From Candidatus Nitrosopolaris wilkensis (GTDB taxonomy: Archaea > Thermoproteota > Nitrososphaeria > Nitrososphaerales > Nitrososphaeraceae), in assembly GCA_003176995.1 (NCBI GenBank), contig QHBN01000162.1:1-34800 (forward strand): a DNA stretch of 34,800 nt, in the 5' to 3' direction. Within the stretch, counting starts at the first letter, position 1. Every line of letters begins with the position of its first letter. A program made the position numbers and the translations under genes. Below are positions 9,019 through 17,771 of this stretch, piece by piece. Below the pieces are notes generated by a model. That model was not told the DNA's origin, searched no databases, and saw only the letters and a program-made list of their open reading frames with translations.

Positions 9019-10683
9019 TTAATGAGTTGATGGCAAACTGAATGAAAAGGTGGCTCCTTTGCCTTCGTCATTATTTTTGCCCCGTATCTTACCACCATGA
9101 GCTTCTACAATACCTTTGGCAATATACAATCCCAATCCAGTTCCCTGATACGACTTTGATACAAATCTTGAAAATATCCTTGGCAGAATGTCTGGATCTA
9201 TCCCTTGACCGGCGTCCGTTACACTGACTAGCACCTCTGGAGGGTTATTTCCTTTTTTTTGTTGTAAGCAGATTAGTATTCTTCCTTTCATAGTGAATTT
9301 TACCGCATTACTCAGCAAATTAGTGATTACCTGGGTAACCCTATATCTATCTGCCTCTATGAAAAGAGGGATGTCTTTGTTAGTTACGTTTACCTTTATT
9401 TCAACATGATAGTTACCATTTTTATTTCGGAGCTGATTTCTATACTCTCTTACAATGTCTAATATCAGTTTGTTCAAGTGGAATCGTTCTTTCTTGAGAT
9501 TCATTGTCTTACTCTCAATCTTTTGTACATCTAATATGTCCTCAGTAAGGCGTTGTAATTTCAACGCATTTTTAACTATAATATTCAAAGGATCTGCGTA
9601 CTCTGTGTTTACTAGTTTATTGGATAGTATCTGAGATAATCCTAGGATGGGTTGAATAGGAGTACGTAGCTCATGAGCAGCGATATTGATAAAATCCCTC
9701 TGCATACTATCTGTTATCCTTAACTGTTCATTTAATGTACGTTCATTCCAAAGTAACCCAAAGATTGATCTAAATAGCTCTACAGTTGGTCTGCTATTAG
9801 AATAAACAGTAAAACGAGCTGCTCGCGATGATTGTATATTTGTATCATCATTACTGGGTTCTCCCAACTCTGTTCTGGAAAACTTCATACCATCAACTAT
9901 GAGCACGCCGGCAGCAGGGGAAGTACTTCCTTTTAGAATTTGAATAGATGGTGCTTGATCAGAAATTTTACTTAGAATTTGTGAATTCCTCTTGCTTAGT
10001 GGACAGATTATTTTTATGCTGGCACCAACTTGTGACGCGTTTATCAAGCAATCTATGACTCCTAAGCTATCCGCCCTTCTCATCGCATTATCAGTAGGAA
10101 GGATGAATAGTGCCTCTTTTTTTACAGATCTTGATAGCTCCAGGAGGATCTTGTTGGCATCATCTTCATTAGTAATAACTTCATGAAATTCTGGTTCTAC
10201 TCCCTCTTCAATTTCCTTAATTTTATTACCAGCAGATATCCCTTTACTCCAAAAATTATCAAATATGTGTTGCTGTTGTTCCACGATTTCCTTAGTGTTG
10301 CTGTATACTGCCTGAGGAGCGATTTGTCCATGTTCAAATAATATTAAGGGAGCAACATATTCGGTTTCACTAACCATGAAATTGCCTGTAATTCCATCGA
10401 GATGGCGTAACTCATCAACTAATTTCAATAGTTCTTTGCAATATGATAGATTATCTTCGGTAATCTCAGTAAGGTATCTCAAGTGCACTCCTCTACTTTT
10501 GGCATCGAGAAAGGCATTTCTAACTGGATCAAGTCCGATAGCTAATGGAGGTCTAGTATAATTCATGTAAGTATCGGCTTTCTTATTTATATTGTAGAAA
10601 AATGCTACTTCTGCATCCACCACCTCTTTAGTACCGTGAATTACTCTTGTTATTCCATCGTGAGAGTTTAACCGGTGCGTCAA
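9019..10683 (-). CDS. Sensor histidine kinase with doubled N-terminal sensor module
   Basis: The 554-residue product starts with TTG; an in-frame TAA lies eight codons upstream and no ATG fits. Residues about 10-150 and 165-315 are two related alpha/beta modules, ending in YSNTKEIVEQQQHIFDNFW and YSNSRPTVELFRSIFGLLWN. They resemble phospholipase-D-like or TrmB-type sensor folds but show no HKD catalytic motif. A dimerisation/phosphoacceptor domain follows with the H box AAHELRTP (His337), then an HATPase domain with N box (NLLSNAVKFT), G1 (DAGQGI) and G2 (GTGLGL). No membrane segment is visible, so it is probably a cytoplasmic sensor. It is the last gene of a three-gene operon, 79 bases after a response regulator that is its likely partner. 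The ligand is unknown. Confidence 0.9.
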   Translation of the reverse strand: MTHRLNSHDGITRVIHGTKEVVDAEVAFFYNINKKADTYMNYTRPPLAIGLDPVRNAFLDAKSRGVHLRYLTEITEDNLSYCKELLKLVDELRHLDGITGNFMVSETEYVAPLILFEHGQIAPQAVYSNTKEIVEQQQHIFDNFWSKGISAGNKIKEIEEGVEPEFHEVITNEDDANKILLELSRSVKKEALFILPTDNAMRRADSLGVIDCLINASQVGASIKIICPLSKRNSQILSKISDQAPSIQILKGSTSPAAGVLIVDGMKFSRTELGEPSNDDTNIQSSRAARFTVYSNSRPTVELFRSIFGLLWNERTLNEQLRITDSMQRDFINIAAHELRTPIQPILGLSQILSNKLVNTEYADPLNIIVKNALKLQRLTEDILDVQKIESKTMNLKKERFHLNKLILDIVREYRNQLRNKNGNYHVEIKVNVTNKDIPLFIEADRYRVTQVITNLLSNAVKFTMKGRILICLQQKKGNNPPEVLVSVTDAGQGIDPDILPRIFSRFVSKSYQGTGLGLYIAKGIVEAHGGKIRGKNNDEGKGATFSFSLPSTH

Positions 10684-10762
10684 GAATGATACAGCATATT
10701 CTTACGTGATTGTACATATAAAACAGCATCGTACATATTGATATCGGAGTACCTACATGGTG

Positions 10763-11134
10763 TTAGTTTCTTTCTTGGCGAAACTTTTCTACCGTTTCTA
10801 TCAAATCGTCTATTGATATAGGCTTTTTGAGTACTCCTTTTGCTCCAGTTAACAACATCTCCTGCACATCGTTATCAGTAACAGAAGATGCAGTGAATAT
10901 TACAATATTCTTAGACCTTAGCAGATCTTCATCCTTTAATGCCTTGAAAATATCAAATCCACTGAATCCAGGCATAGCTAGATCTAATAATACCACGTCG
11001 AAATGATTCTCTTTTATTGACCGTAATCCTTCCCTTCCTTCATCAACTACCTTAACTGTGATATCTTGGCTTTCAAGGCATAAGCAAACCATCTCATTGA
11101 TGTCCTTGTTATCGTCTATTAACAATACTTTCAT
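10763..11134 (-). CDS. Single-domain CheY-like response regulator
   Basis: The 123-residue protein is a bare receiver domain. The acidic pair is Asp7-Asp8, the phosphoacceptor is Asp51 (VVLLDLAMPG), the switch Thr is Thr81 (IVIFTASS) and the invariant Lys is Lys104 (LKKPIS). There is no DNA-binding or enzymatic output domain, so phosphorylation probably acts through protein-protein contact or as a phosphorelay intermediate. The ATG at 11134 lies 8 bases after the stop of the upstream kinase, indicating co-transcription, and a second kinase follows. The regulator therefore sits between two kinases that share the same sensor architecture and could receive phosphate from either one. Confidence 0.93.
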   Translation of the reverse strand: MKVLLIDDNKDINEMVCLCLESQDITVKVVDEGREGLRSIKENHFDVVLLDLAMPGFSGFDIFKALKDEDLLRSKNIVIFTASSVTDNDVQEMLLTGAKGVLKKPISIDDLIETVEKFRQERN

Positions 11135-11142
11135 GTAGCTGT

Positions 11143-12888
11143 TTACCTTCGCTCTCTTTCCTGTCTGTCTGGTAGAGTGAATTTGATTGCAGTACCATTC
11201 TCATAGGCTGTATCAACCCAAATCTTACCACCATGAGCTTCGACTATGCCTCTGCATATCACCAAACCAAGCCCTGTGCCCCCATGCCTTCTAGTAGCTC
11301 CAGTATCAATCTGGTAAAACTTTTGAAAAAGTTTCTCTGCTTTCTCTGGTTTAATCCCAATACCGTTGTCTTCTACTGTAAGAGTCAAGTTATTGGTATT
11401 ATCCTTTTCGACCCTTACAATTATCTTCCCACCAGCTTTATCTGGCACAAAGTCTATTGAATTTTTTATCAAATTTGAGAGAACTTGTTCAATTCTATCT
11501 GGGTCACAAAGAAATTGTACATTATCTCTCATATCTGCGCTGAGCTCTATTTGTTTGGCAAAAGTAAGTGGTCTTAATTCTGCTATCATTTGATTTATCA
11601 GGGTACCGATATCTGTATAAGAGTTTGAGAACTTTATCTTTCCCAAATCAAGTTTATAAACGTCCATTACATCATTAACTAAAGCTTGTAGTTTTTCAAT
11701 ATTCCTAAGCATTGAGATGATAGCCTTCTTTTGCTTTTCATTTACTGTTCCCATGAACTTTGGTCTTAAAAGCATTTGAGCATACCCTTTTAGAGGCACA
11801 ATGGGGGTCTTTAATTCATGGCTTATCATTGAAATGAACTCTTCTTTTGCTCTTTCCGTTGCTAAAAGGTGTTCATTTGCTATCTCTAACTTTTTATTTG
11901 ATTCTTTAACATGCTCATACAATTCGGTTTGTTGCCACAAACTCTCAAAGATCGAAATATAAGATACAACCGTTGGTTTGCTATTAGAATAAGTTGCCGA
12001 TCCTATTGCATCTATAAAGTCTTCCTTTGAGTCGTCTACCTTTTCTATTACCAAGGATTCTTTTCTATCTATTACCAATATTGTGACGGTAGTTACTGTA
12101 ACTCCGGCTGATGTCATGTGGACAGGTCGTATATCAAGACACTTTCCTTGATCTACTGCTAGTGCCATCATGCTCACTACGTTTTGCTCAATGATCTCAT
12201 TAATTGGAGTCAGAACCCTGACATCAATATTCCGTTCTACTGTTGCTTCCATTAACAATCGTATTATACCTAGACGTTCTTCACGATAAAATGCATTAAT
12301 TGTAGGGAGTATTAACAATATTTCCTCTTTGGCCGATATTACTAAATGAATGAATCGTTCTTGTATTTTTAATGGATCCTGAATAACCTCTGTATCACCT
12401 AGAATAATTCCTTCTTCGATCTCTTTGATTCTTGGTTCAGCTGGAGTTGCTCTATCCCAAAAGCCCTCAAAGAGATACTGCTGCTGTTCAACGATTTCCT
12501 TAACGTTGCTGTAAATTACCTGCTGCAATAATGTGGCTTCTTGCAAAGCTGCGGAGGCAGTATACTCTTTTTCGCTAACACCAAAATTTCCTTTAATACC
12601 ATCCAGGTGACGAAGCTCTCCAACTTTCCTAACCTCCTTACAGTAAGATAAGTTATCTTTAGTGATTTCGGTAACAATTCTAAATTTTACCCCTCTAACG
12701 TATACGTCACGCAAGGCGTCCCTATAAACGTCAACTCCCATTGCTACTGAAGGCCACGAAGAGTCAGCACAAATATCCAGAGCACTTTGAGCATTGGACA
12801 AGAATTCAAGGATAGCTTTAGTTGTATTTTCGGGTCCATGCAACACTTCTGTTTTTTCTGACCCACTATTGCTATTATGAATCGTCAA
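11143..12888 (-). CDS. Sensor histidine kinase, first gene of the HK-RR-HK operon
   Basis: The 581-residue protein begins with TTG. Residues about 12-150 and 172-325 are two copies of the sensor module seen in the kinase at 9019-10683, ending in YSNVKEIVEQQQYLFEGFW and YSNSKPTVVSYISIFESLWQ. A short coiled coil (residues about 320-350) leads to the H box MISHELKTP (His357). The HATPase domain has N box NLIKNSIDFV, G1 DNGIGI and G2 GGTGLGL. No transmembrane helix is visible. The gene is followed after 8 bases by the receiver-only regulator. Kinases of this architecture are, as I recall, expanded in Nitrososphaerales; what they sense is not known. Confidence 0.92.
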   Translation of the reverse strand: MTIHNSNSGSEKTEVLHGPENTTKAILEFLSNAQSALDICADSSWPSVAMGVDVYRDALRDVYVRGVKFRIVTEITKDNLSYCKEVRKVGELRHLDGIKGNFGVSEKEYTASAALQEATLLQQVIYSNVKEIVEQQQYLFEGFWDRATPAEPRIKEIEEGIILGDTEVIQDPLKIQERFIHLVISAKEEILLILPTINAFYREERLGIIRLLMEATVERNIDVRVLTPINEIIEQNVVSMMALAVDQGKCLDIRPVHMTSAGVTVTTVTILVIDRKESLVIEKVDDSKEDFIDAIGSATYSNSKPTVVSYISIFESLWQQTELYEHVKESNKKLEIANEHLLATERAKEEFISMISHELKTPIVPLKGYAQMLLRPKFMGTVNEKQKKAIISMLRNIEKLQALVNDVMDVYKLDLGKIKFSNSYTDIGTLINQMIAELRPLTFAKQIELSADMRDNVQFLCDPDRIEQVLSNLIKNSIDFVPDKAGGKIIVRVEKDNTNNLTLTVEDNGIGIKPEKAEKLFQKFYQIDTGATRRHGGTGLGLVICRGIVEAHGGKIWVDTAYENGTAIKFTLPDRQERERR

Positions 12889-13017
12889 ATCTTACCGCCA
12901 TACACTAATTGCCATTTAATGTAGCATCGACATCGTCTCTGACTTAGCCACAAGGATATTCATTGCCTTTATCTCCAATTATATCCGTCTCCTTGGGTTA
13001 CTAGCTGCCCTTCATTG

Positions 13018-13185
13018 TCAGATGTGATAGAATATTGGTATGAGAATAATTGATTGCACTACTATGTCCGCTGCTACAACAGCTGAGGGCTCATTCGGTG
13101 TTGACAATATTATTTTGGACCTATGCTCTTTATCTAGGATATGAGGCATTACTTCACCGGTTTCTACGTATCCAATAACAACCAC
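13018..13185 (-). CDS. Possible small protein (55 aa), doubtful
   Basis: A GTG-started frame of 55 codons lies just upstream of the kinase operon on the same strand. It begins with a hydrophobic strand (VVVIGYVETGEVM) and continues as plausible alpha/beta sequence (SKIILSTPNEPSAVVAADIV). An in-frame TAA lies a few codons upstream. It may be a small gene or the end of a lost one. No family is recognised and no clear promoter is visible. Confidence 0.25.
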   Translation of the reverse strand: MVVIGYVETGEVMPHILDKEHRSKIILSTPNEPSAVVAADIVVQSIILIPIFYHI

Positions 13186-13228
13186 TAATACTTATGCTTA
13201 TCATATCACTCGATCATAATCCATTAAA

Positions 13229-13508
13229 GTGTTTCGTAGCCCTAGACTAATTCACATAAATTATGTCATTGTATCAGAGCGGGAACAAGAAAGTCCATTT
13301 CTCAATCCATTTCTTGATCCGCTAGAGTTTTGGCAAAGATATTTTATAATTGGATTCAAGCGAACAGAAGATTTTATGCGAACGCAAGCAGGGACAACGG
13401 GCTTTGACATTGGCTCAAAGCATTTTAGGAGCCTTGGTTGAGGTCAGCAATCTCAGAACAAAAGGAACGGTGGATAAGTATGAGAGATGGAACTCTTTTT
13501 TAGTTTAA
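13229..13508 (+). pseudogene. Small helical protein gene broken by a one-base frameshift
   Basis: From GTG at 13229 the frame encodes an aromatic, Pro-rich segment (SPFLNPFLDPLEFWQRYF) followed by a helix, and then ends at a stop near 13441 in unconvincing sequence. Skipping one base near 13380-13385 joins it to another frame that continues as a good amphipathic helix (QRALTLAQSILGALVEVS) and closes with VDKYERWNSFLV and TAA at 13506-13508. The restored product is about 92 residues. The helical character suggests a small structural or phasin-like protein, but I cannot assign the family. A single indel could also be a sequencing error, so whether the gene is functional is open. Confidence 0.5.
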
Positions 13509-13594
13509 TGTACAATACTTCTCACGTCCTTAGCGCATCCATGCCACTAGATATAAGCAGAATTTTACCACATTCTTGCACTTGTACGCCGACC

Positions 13595-13840
13595 TCAATC
13601 ATCGTTTACTGTCCATTTTAATTCTCTGATTTTCGTGTCTATGTCGTAAATCTCTTTCTGTGCCCATTCTGGTATTCCATTAAGCCATTTTGAAGTACGG
13701 TCTAGATTCCTCCTTTCATAATGTTCTATCCGTTTTCGAATTTCTTTAACGCTTCTCTGTGCATCGTCTATAAAGTGCAATTTCATAAGGACATTGACCA
13801 GTTTGCCATGCTTCCCCATACGTATTCTCACTACCGTCAA
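13595..13840 (-). CDS. Small charged helical protein, unknown function
   Basis: The frame encodes up to 81 residues from a TTG at 13840; an ATG at 13819 (MGKHGKLVNVLMKL) gives 74 residues and is the more natural start. The sequence is mostly helical and highly charged (SVKEIRKRIEHYERRNLD), with coiled-coil-like heptads, two Trp residues and an acidic end. There is no signal peptide or membrane span, so it should be cytoplasmic. The codon pattern and residue composition look like a real protein, but I recognise no family. Confidence 0.5.
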   Translation of the reverse strand: MTVVRIRMGKHGKLVNVLMKLHFIDDAQRSVKEIRKRIEHYERRNLDRTSKWLNGIPEWAQKEIYDIDTKIRELKWTVNDD

Positions 13841-13976
13841 CTAACTGCAACTCACACTCCATGCCATGATTCAGAGTACAATTCCGCGAATGAATACGAT
13901 TAAGGCTCCAGTTGGAGGTCAGATCTTCCTAACATCTCATCGAAGTATGCATTGTACGAACTACAAGATCGATCCT

Positions 13977-14453
13977 TCAATTCACCACCTGCCTATTAAA
14001 TAATAGTTCGCCTAGATTCCATTTTAAATGAAATGGCGATTTAGTAAAATGACCTCTGAAATTTGTATCATCCTTGAGCAATTCTTCATTTCTTTGAATC
14101 TCAATACGTTCTATTCTATCAATAAAGGTAGTACCGTCTAAAGCCATATACAAATCATAACTAATTATATGGTCTTTATTATGATGTAGGATAAGTACGA
14201 ATGGATTGGATTCCTTATGCAATTGGCGTTTTCCCACATGTTTTGACATCTGAAGACCGCTGAGCAATTCAAAAATTATCCCAAAGTATGAAATAGCGTT
14301 CTTAAGAAATGCTTTCAATTCGGAGGTCTCTTTTTGATATATTCCATAGGAATCATCATTCCATTCTAGATAATAATTGCCAATCTCTAGTTTGGGTTTT
14401 TCATAATTCTTAGGTATAAGGTGTTCTTTTACTACGAGTTCTGGAATTTCCAA
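13977..14453 (-). CDS. Hypothetical protein (158 aa), unknown function
   Basis: The frame is open for 158 codons from a TTG at 14453, with an in-frame TGA 7 codons upstream, so TTG is the only usual start. The protein is soluble, mixed alpha/beta, and rich in aromatic and charged residues (NYYLEWNDDSYGIYQKE, then LILHHNKDHIISYDLYMALD). No catalytic motif, Cys cluster or membrane segment is visible. It lies about 135 bases upstream, on the same strand, of the small helical gene that ends at 13595, so the two could be co-transcribed. I do not recognise the family. Confidence 0.55.
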   Translation of the reverse strand: MEIPELVVKEHLIPKNYEKPKLEIGNYYLEWNDDSYGIYQKETSELKAFLKNAISYFGIIFELLSGLQMSKHVGKRQLHKESNPFVLILHHNKDHIISYDLYMALDGTTFIDRIERIEIQRNEELLKDDTNFRGHFTKSPFHLKWNLGELLFNRQVVN

Positions 14454-14628
14454 GAATTTCGTAATCTTGTATCAAGTACATAAACGCTGGGGTTAGAAAA
14501 GTATATCTGCTTGATTCTTTTAAACTTTGGACTGGTTATAGAACCCAGTTTTATTTGTCCACCAAGTCACGTTAATGCTCCTCTCAGACACGGGCTTATC
14601 TTTCTACGTTCTGGTCTATTGTATGTTC

Positions 14629-14802
14629 TCAAGGGAACCATCTTTCAAGATGTTTTAATCCATTCATACTTTTAACAAAGAAAACGGTTCCTGTGACGCG
14701 TATCATTGTTATTCTATCTGTCGCTGTTATACTGACGTGCTTACCAGCTGACGTTCCTGAATAGGAGTAAGAGTTAACAACGGTCATATCAAGTAGCTTC
14801 AT
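14629..14802 (-). CDS. Possible small beta-rich protein (57 aa)
   Basis: ATG at 14802 to TGA at 14629 gives 57 residues with alternating Thr/Val/Ile strands (SYSGTSAGKHVSITATDRIT, then RVTGTVFFVKSMNGLKHL). It reads like part of a beta-sandwich or barrel. It could be a complete mini-protein or the remnant of a larger gene. There is no signal peptide. No family is recognised. Confidence 0.35.
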   Translation of the reverse strand: MKLLDMTVVNSYSYSGTSAGKHVSITATDRITMIRVTGTVFFVKSMNGLKHLERWFP

Positions 14803-15258
14803 AAATTATATTTGATGGTATTAATCGCATCGCCAGAAGACATTTCTCATTTTCACGTCCTCATTAGTATCAGTTCACAATCGATGCACGCAAAAGAATG
14901 CAAGTAGACAGGTTGAAGCTAGCAGTAGCTTTAAACTATCTCCTATCCGGACAATAGTAATAATAGCCATACTGGCATTATTGCTACTGAAATATTAAGT
15001 ATATCGTCGCAATAGACGGAGCTGACTGGATATATCGATAACTCCATTTGCTTTGGAAATATTATTTCCTGCTAATCTTGCTCTTCTTGCTTATTCACTA
15101 ATGTTTGTACCCTAATGTCCGTCGACTATTGCGGAGTATGTCTAGATTTCTAATTATTATCTACTTTAGGATGCTCGTTTTTCTACACATGAATTCTGTA
15201 CTGTAACAATTATGAGTCTATCAACAATCAAAAGAATCCGCGATTTCAAAAATTCTAA
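14803..15258. other. Intergenic stretch; a hydrophobic tail-like frame
   Basis: No supported gene. On the plus strand about 14866-14997, one frame without an ATG encodes a polar stretch followed by a C-terminal hydrophobic segment (RTIVIIAILALLLLKY). This resembles the membrane tail of an exported protein and could be a gene remnant. Confidence 0.3.
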
Positions 15259-15691
15259 TCAGTAACCTGTCACGTTTACACTATTAAATTTCGTCAGATT
15301 AGTAGGATTTGCGGAACAAGATATTTTTGCTGTTATTTTATTTTGTCCGTGCTTTGTAGCAGCATAGTTAGGAGTAATTGCATACCGCCAGCTAGAATAG
15401 TCCGTTATCCCGCTATGGCCTGTAGCTAACGCCTTCTGATACGGTTTTGCACCATTAAGTAGAATTGAAACTGTACAACCAGTATTCGTCTTATCTACTG
15501 TTGGCGGTGATGCTATCCCTGATACTACGATATTGCCACCAACTGGAAGCTGCTGACCTTTATGAGGAGAGGTAATTTTTAGAGGGTAGATTTTTTGCTG
15601 GTAAGGGTGATGATGATAGAGCAGATGAAACACCGGTGAGCGAGGATGCAGTCAAGAGAAATATGGCTGTTAGTCCAGCAAATGCAACCAA
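15259..15691 (-). pseudogene. Secreted protein gene split by a frameshift after the signal peptide
   Basis: The main frame (15633 to 15259) encodes a secreted-type beta domain (LKITSPHKGQQLPVGGNIVV, then a Cys pair at GCTVSIL and ISCSANP) that resembles a repeated thaumarchaeal exported family, but its own GTG start has no signal peptide. A proper signal peptide (VAFAGLTAIFLLTASSLTGV) lies upstream in the frame one base off, starting at a TTG at 15691. The two frames meet at a run of six A (minus strand, near 15593-15600). Removing one A gives a continuous protein of about 143 residues. The site is a homopolymer, so the break could be a mutation, a sequencing slip or phase-variable slippage. 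Confidence 0.65.
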
Positions 15692-16054
15692 GCGTACGAG
15701 TTAGCCGAAATTCTTTATTCTCGAATATTCTTCCATTTTCTAAGATTGTATCATGTTACCTTTAAATTATATCGCAACATAGATTAGATAATATACTAAT
15801 ATTATTATGACAAGACATCACAGGCTCTCGCGGCTGAATTATAACACATAAATTCTGGGGCCTTAGTCCGATAGATATTATCAATATAGACTCCAGACTA
15901 TCTGGATCTTCTGGGATTTGTCGAATATGCCTTTTTTTTTATCTATCGAACCTATCTGAATAACTACTCTGTTGAATTGATGAAGTTGCTACATGCTCGT
16001 CAGTTTGGATATTTCGAAATAAGGATTCGAGTAAACGAATTATGGAGAATGCTA
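15692..16054. other. Intergenic stretch, nothing recognised
   Basis: AT-rich sequence without an open frame, repeat or RNA gene that I can support. Confidence 0.4.
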
Positions 16055-16357
16055 TTAAATAAATATGCCACCGGGTATGTTAATCTGATTTATTTCATCC
16101 TGTGCTCTGAGGTTATATCTTAAAAACTTCGTTTTCAAAGAACTCTGGTCTGAAAATTCGAATTTTGAGATATTTAATCGTATAGCACTAGAATCAAACA
16201 ATTGATTTATATTTTCTTTTATCAACGATTGTAAAACAAAAAAGGCTAGGGTAGTATTTTTGTAACTAGCGGGACACATTTCAAGATTTTGATCATTACT
16301 TTTATAGAACTGGGTATGTGATAGTTCATTGGTGAAAGGGTTACAATCTATTGGCAT
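16055..16357 (-). CDS. Doubtful ORF (100 aa) overlapping the start of the next gene
   Basis: The frame is open for 100 codons from an ATG at 16357 and encodes a soluble, Asn/Lys/Phe-rich protein without recognised motifs. Its first 29 bases overlap the start of the plus-strand membrane-anchored protein, and it crosses that gene's likely promoter. A 300-base open frame is somewhat long for chance, so I keep it at low confidence. Confidence 0.25.
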   Translation of the reverse strand: MPIDCNPFTNELSHTQFYKSNDQNLEMCPASYKNTTLAFFVLQSLIKENINQLFDSSAIRLNISKFEFSDQSSLKTKFLRYNLRAQDEINQINIPGGIFI

Positions 16358-16922
16358 GATTCTCCCCTTTTTGCTTCTGATATCGTCCGTGATTGCCTTA
16401 GCTATCTACTTATCTCCGAATAGCACTCTTGGACAGTCTAGCACAAGCGGTACTCAATTCTGGTTAGATAAGGAAAATACTCTAAGAATGGTATTTAGCT
16501 ATACACCAGCAATACCAATTATTGACACACCTACTGACCTCAAATTTAGTATTCAAAATTTGCAAACTGGTAAACCTCTAACCGATGTATCTGCAAGAGT
16601 TGTTATACTAACCAATAGTAGTGGTCAGGAGAGAATCTTTAGATTCACTAATATAATCGCGCCTGCTGGCGTCTTCTCCATCAAGTATCTGTTCCCTGAT
16701 ACGGGATTATATCAAGTCATAACGAGGATAAGCTCACAATCGAATGGTGTTGCATTAGCGTCATTCAAAGTTTTTGTTCCAGGTCAACCAAACGCTTTTT
16801 CTCTGAATAATTCTAGCGGGAGTTCCAATCCTTGGATTATCTTTGTTATTGCTATCGCAGTAGTGATCGCTACCTTCTTAATCGTAATCAATAGGAGGAA
16901 AGCACGGAAATGGAATATATGA
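16329..16922 (+). CDS. Membrane-anchored extracytoplasmic beta-sandwich protein
   Basis: The product is about 197 residues. The start is TTG 16329 or GTG 16332; a TATA-like TTTATAGAA near 16301 is spaced for leaderless transcription there, and ATG 16356 would remove the only basic residue before the signal sequence. Residues about 10-32 form a signal/anchor helix (LPFLLLISSVIALAIYL). The middle (about 45-155) is a beta-rich Ig-like domain with the thaumarchaeal pattern of an exported domain (LRMVFSYTPAIPIIDTPTDL, then GVFSIKYLFPDTGLYQVI). Residues about 172-190 form a C-terminal membrane helix followed by a basic tail (NRRKARKW), so the domain should face outward, anchored at its C-terminus. 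No Cys or His metal site is visible. A role in binding or as an envelope component is inference. Confidence 0.75.
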   Translation: MVKGLQSIGMILPFLLLISSVIALAIYLSPNSTLGQSSTSGTQFWLDKENTLRMVFSYTPAIPIIDTPTDLKFSIQNLQTGKPLTDVSARVVILTNSSGQERIFRFTNIIAPAGVFSIKYLFPDTGLYQVITRISSQSNGVALASFKVFVPGQPNAFSLNNSSGSSNPWIIFVIAIAVVIATFLIVINRRKARKWNI

Positions 16923-17053
16923 CGCTTTCCCCAGTCGATATCACTGCCCAGCAGTGACACGATAAATTTACACCACGTGGATAATTGAAAATTGTACGAC
17001 TCGTATACCTAGATTGGTTGCAATGCTACTACTTTTCTTTTGTAACAGCAAAA

Positions 17054-17741
17054 TCAAACTTTTACTGACATTTTGAAGTTATACACAACAGGTTCGACTG
17101 GTCGAAACGGGATGGCGTCAATAGTTACTTTAGATACAATGATACCTGGCGTGTCAAATTTGTAAGAAGCATATTCAACTCCTCATGATGAATGAGGTGC
17201 CTGTTGATATAATGTCATTCTCTGTATTGTTAATTGAAAAGTAATAGTCTATATGTAGCTGAGTTTTGTCTGTGTTTTCGTCGATAAAGATAATTTTAAA
17301 ATGGGTGTATCTCCGACCCTCGGTACAGCTGGAGTCCATATTAGTTCTACCTCTACGTTGTTCTTGGCATTAGTTACAGTTACTGAAGAGATATTGTCTG
17401 TGACAGAAACATTACCTCGCATCCGATGTTAGAGAGGAGACGAAAAATAGTCAATGCCAATATTGTTAAACTTGAATGGCAAGGAACCATTTGATTTTAT
17501 AAAACCAGAATCAGACAACAACGCTTTTGCATCAGATGTAGATATGACTATCTTATTATTTATGTCATCAGCGTTATGCCAACATACTTGTAGATTAGAA
17601 AGGCGTGTCAAAAAATTTAGTATTGTTATGATTGCTTAAACACGGAATTACTGTAATAACGTCCTCAGAATATGCTGCGGGAATACCTGTAACGGCCATC
17701 AAAAAAAAAACAATTGCCAGAGCGGATATAAGTTTAAACAT
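17054..17741 (-). pseudogene. Exported cupredoxin-like protein, broken by frameshifts and a nonsense codon
   Basis: Reading the minus strand, ATG 17741 starts a signal peptide (MFKLISALAIVFFLMAVTGI) and EDVITVIP, then stops after 48 codons. A frame change near 17607-17611 restores NLQVCWHNADDINNKIVIST and FKFNNIGIDYFSSP, a plastocyanin-like fold. A TAA (forward 17429-17431) interrupts this in frame, and the same frame continues with MRGNVSVTDNISSVTVTN and VELIWTPAVPRVGDTPILK. Further shifts near 17281-17290 and 17178-17190 lead through HIDYYFSINNTENDIISTG to KVTIDAIPFRPVEPVVYNF and a TGA at 17054-17056. Rebuilt length is about 228 residues. The domain lacks the usual type-1 copper Cys, so even the ancestor may not have bound copper. 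The domain calls are from memory of thaumarchaeal exported proteins. Confidence 0.8.
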
Positions 17742-17771
17742 ATTTGCTTTGAAAACTATATGGTTTCCAAG

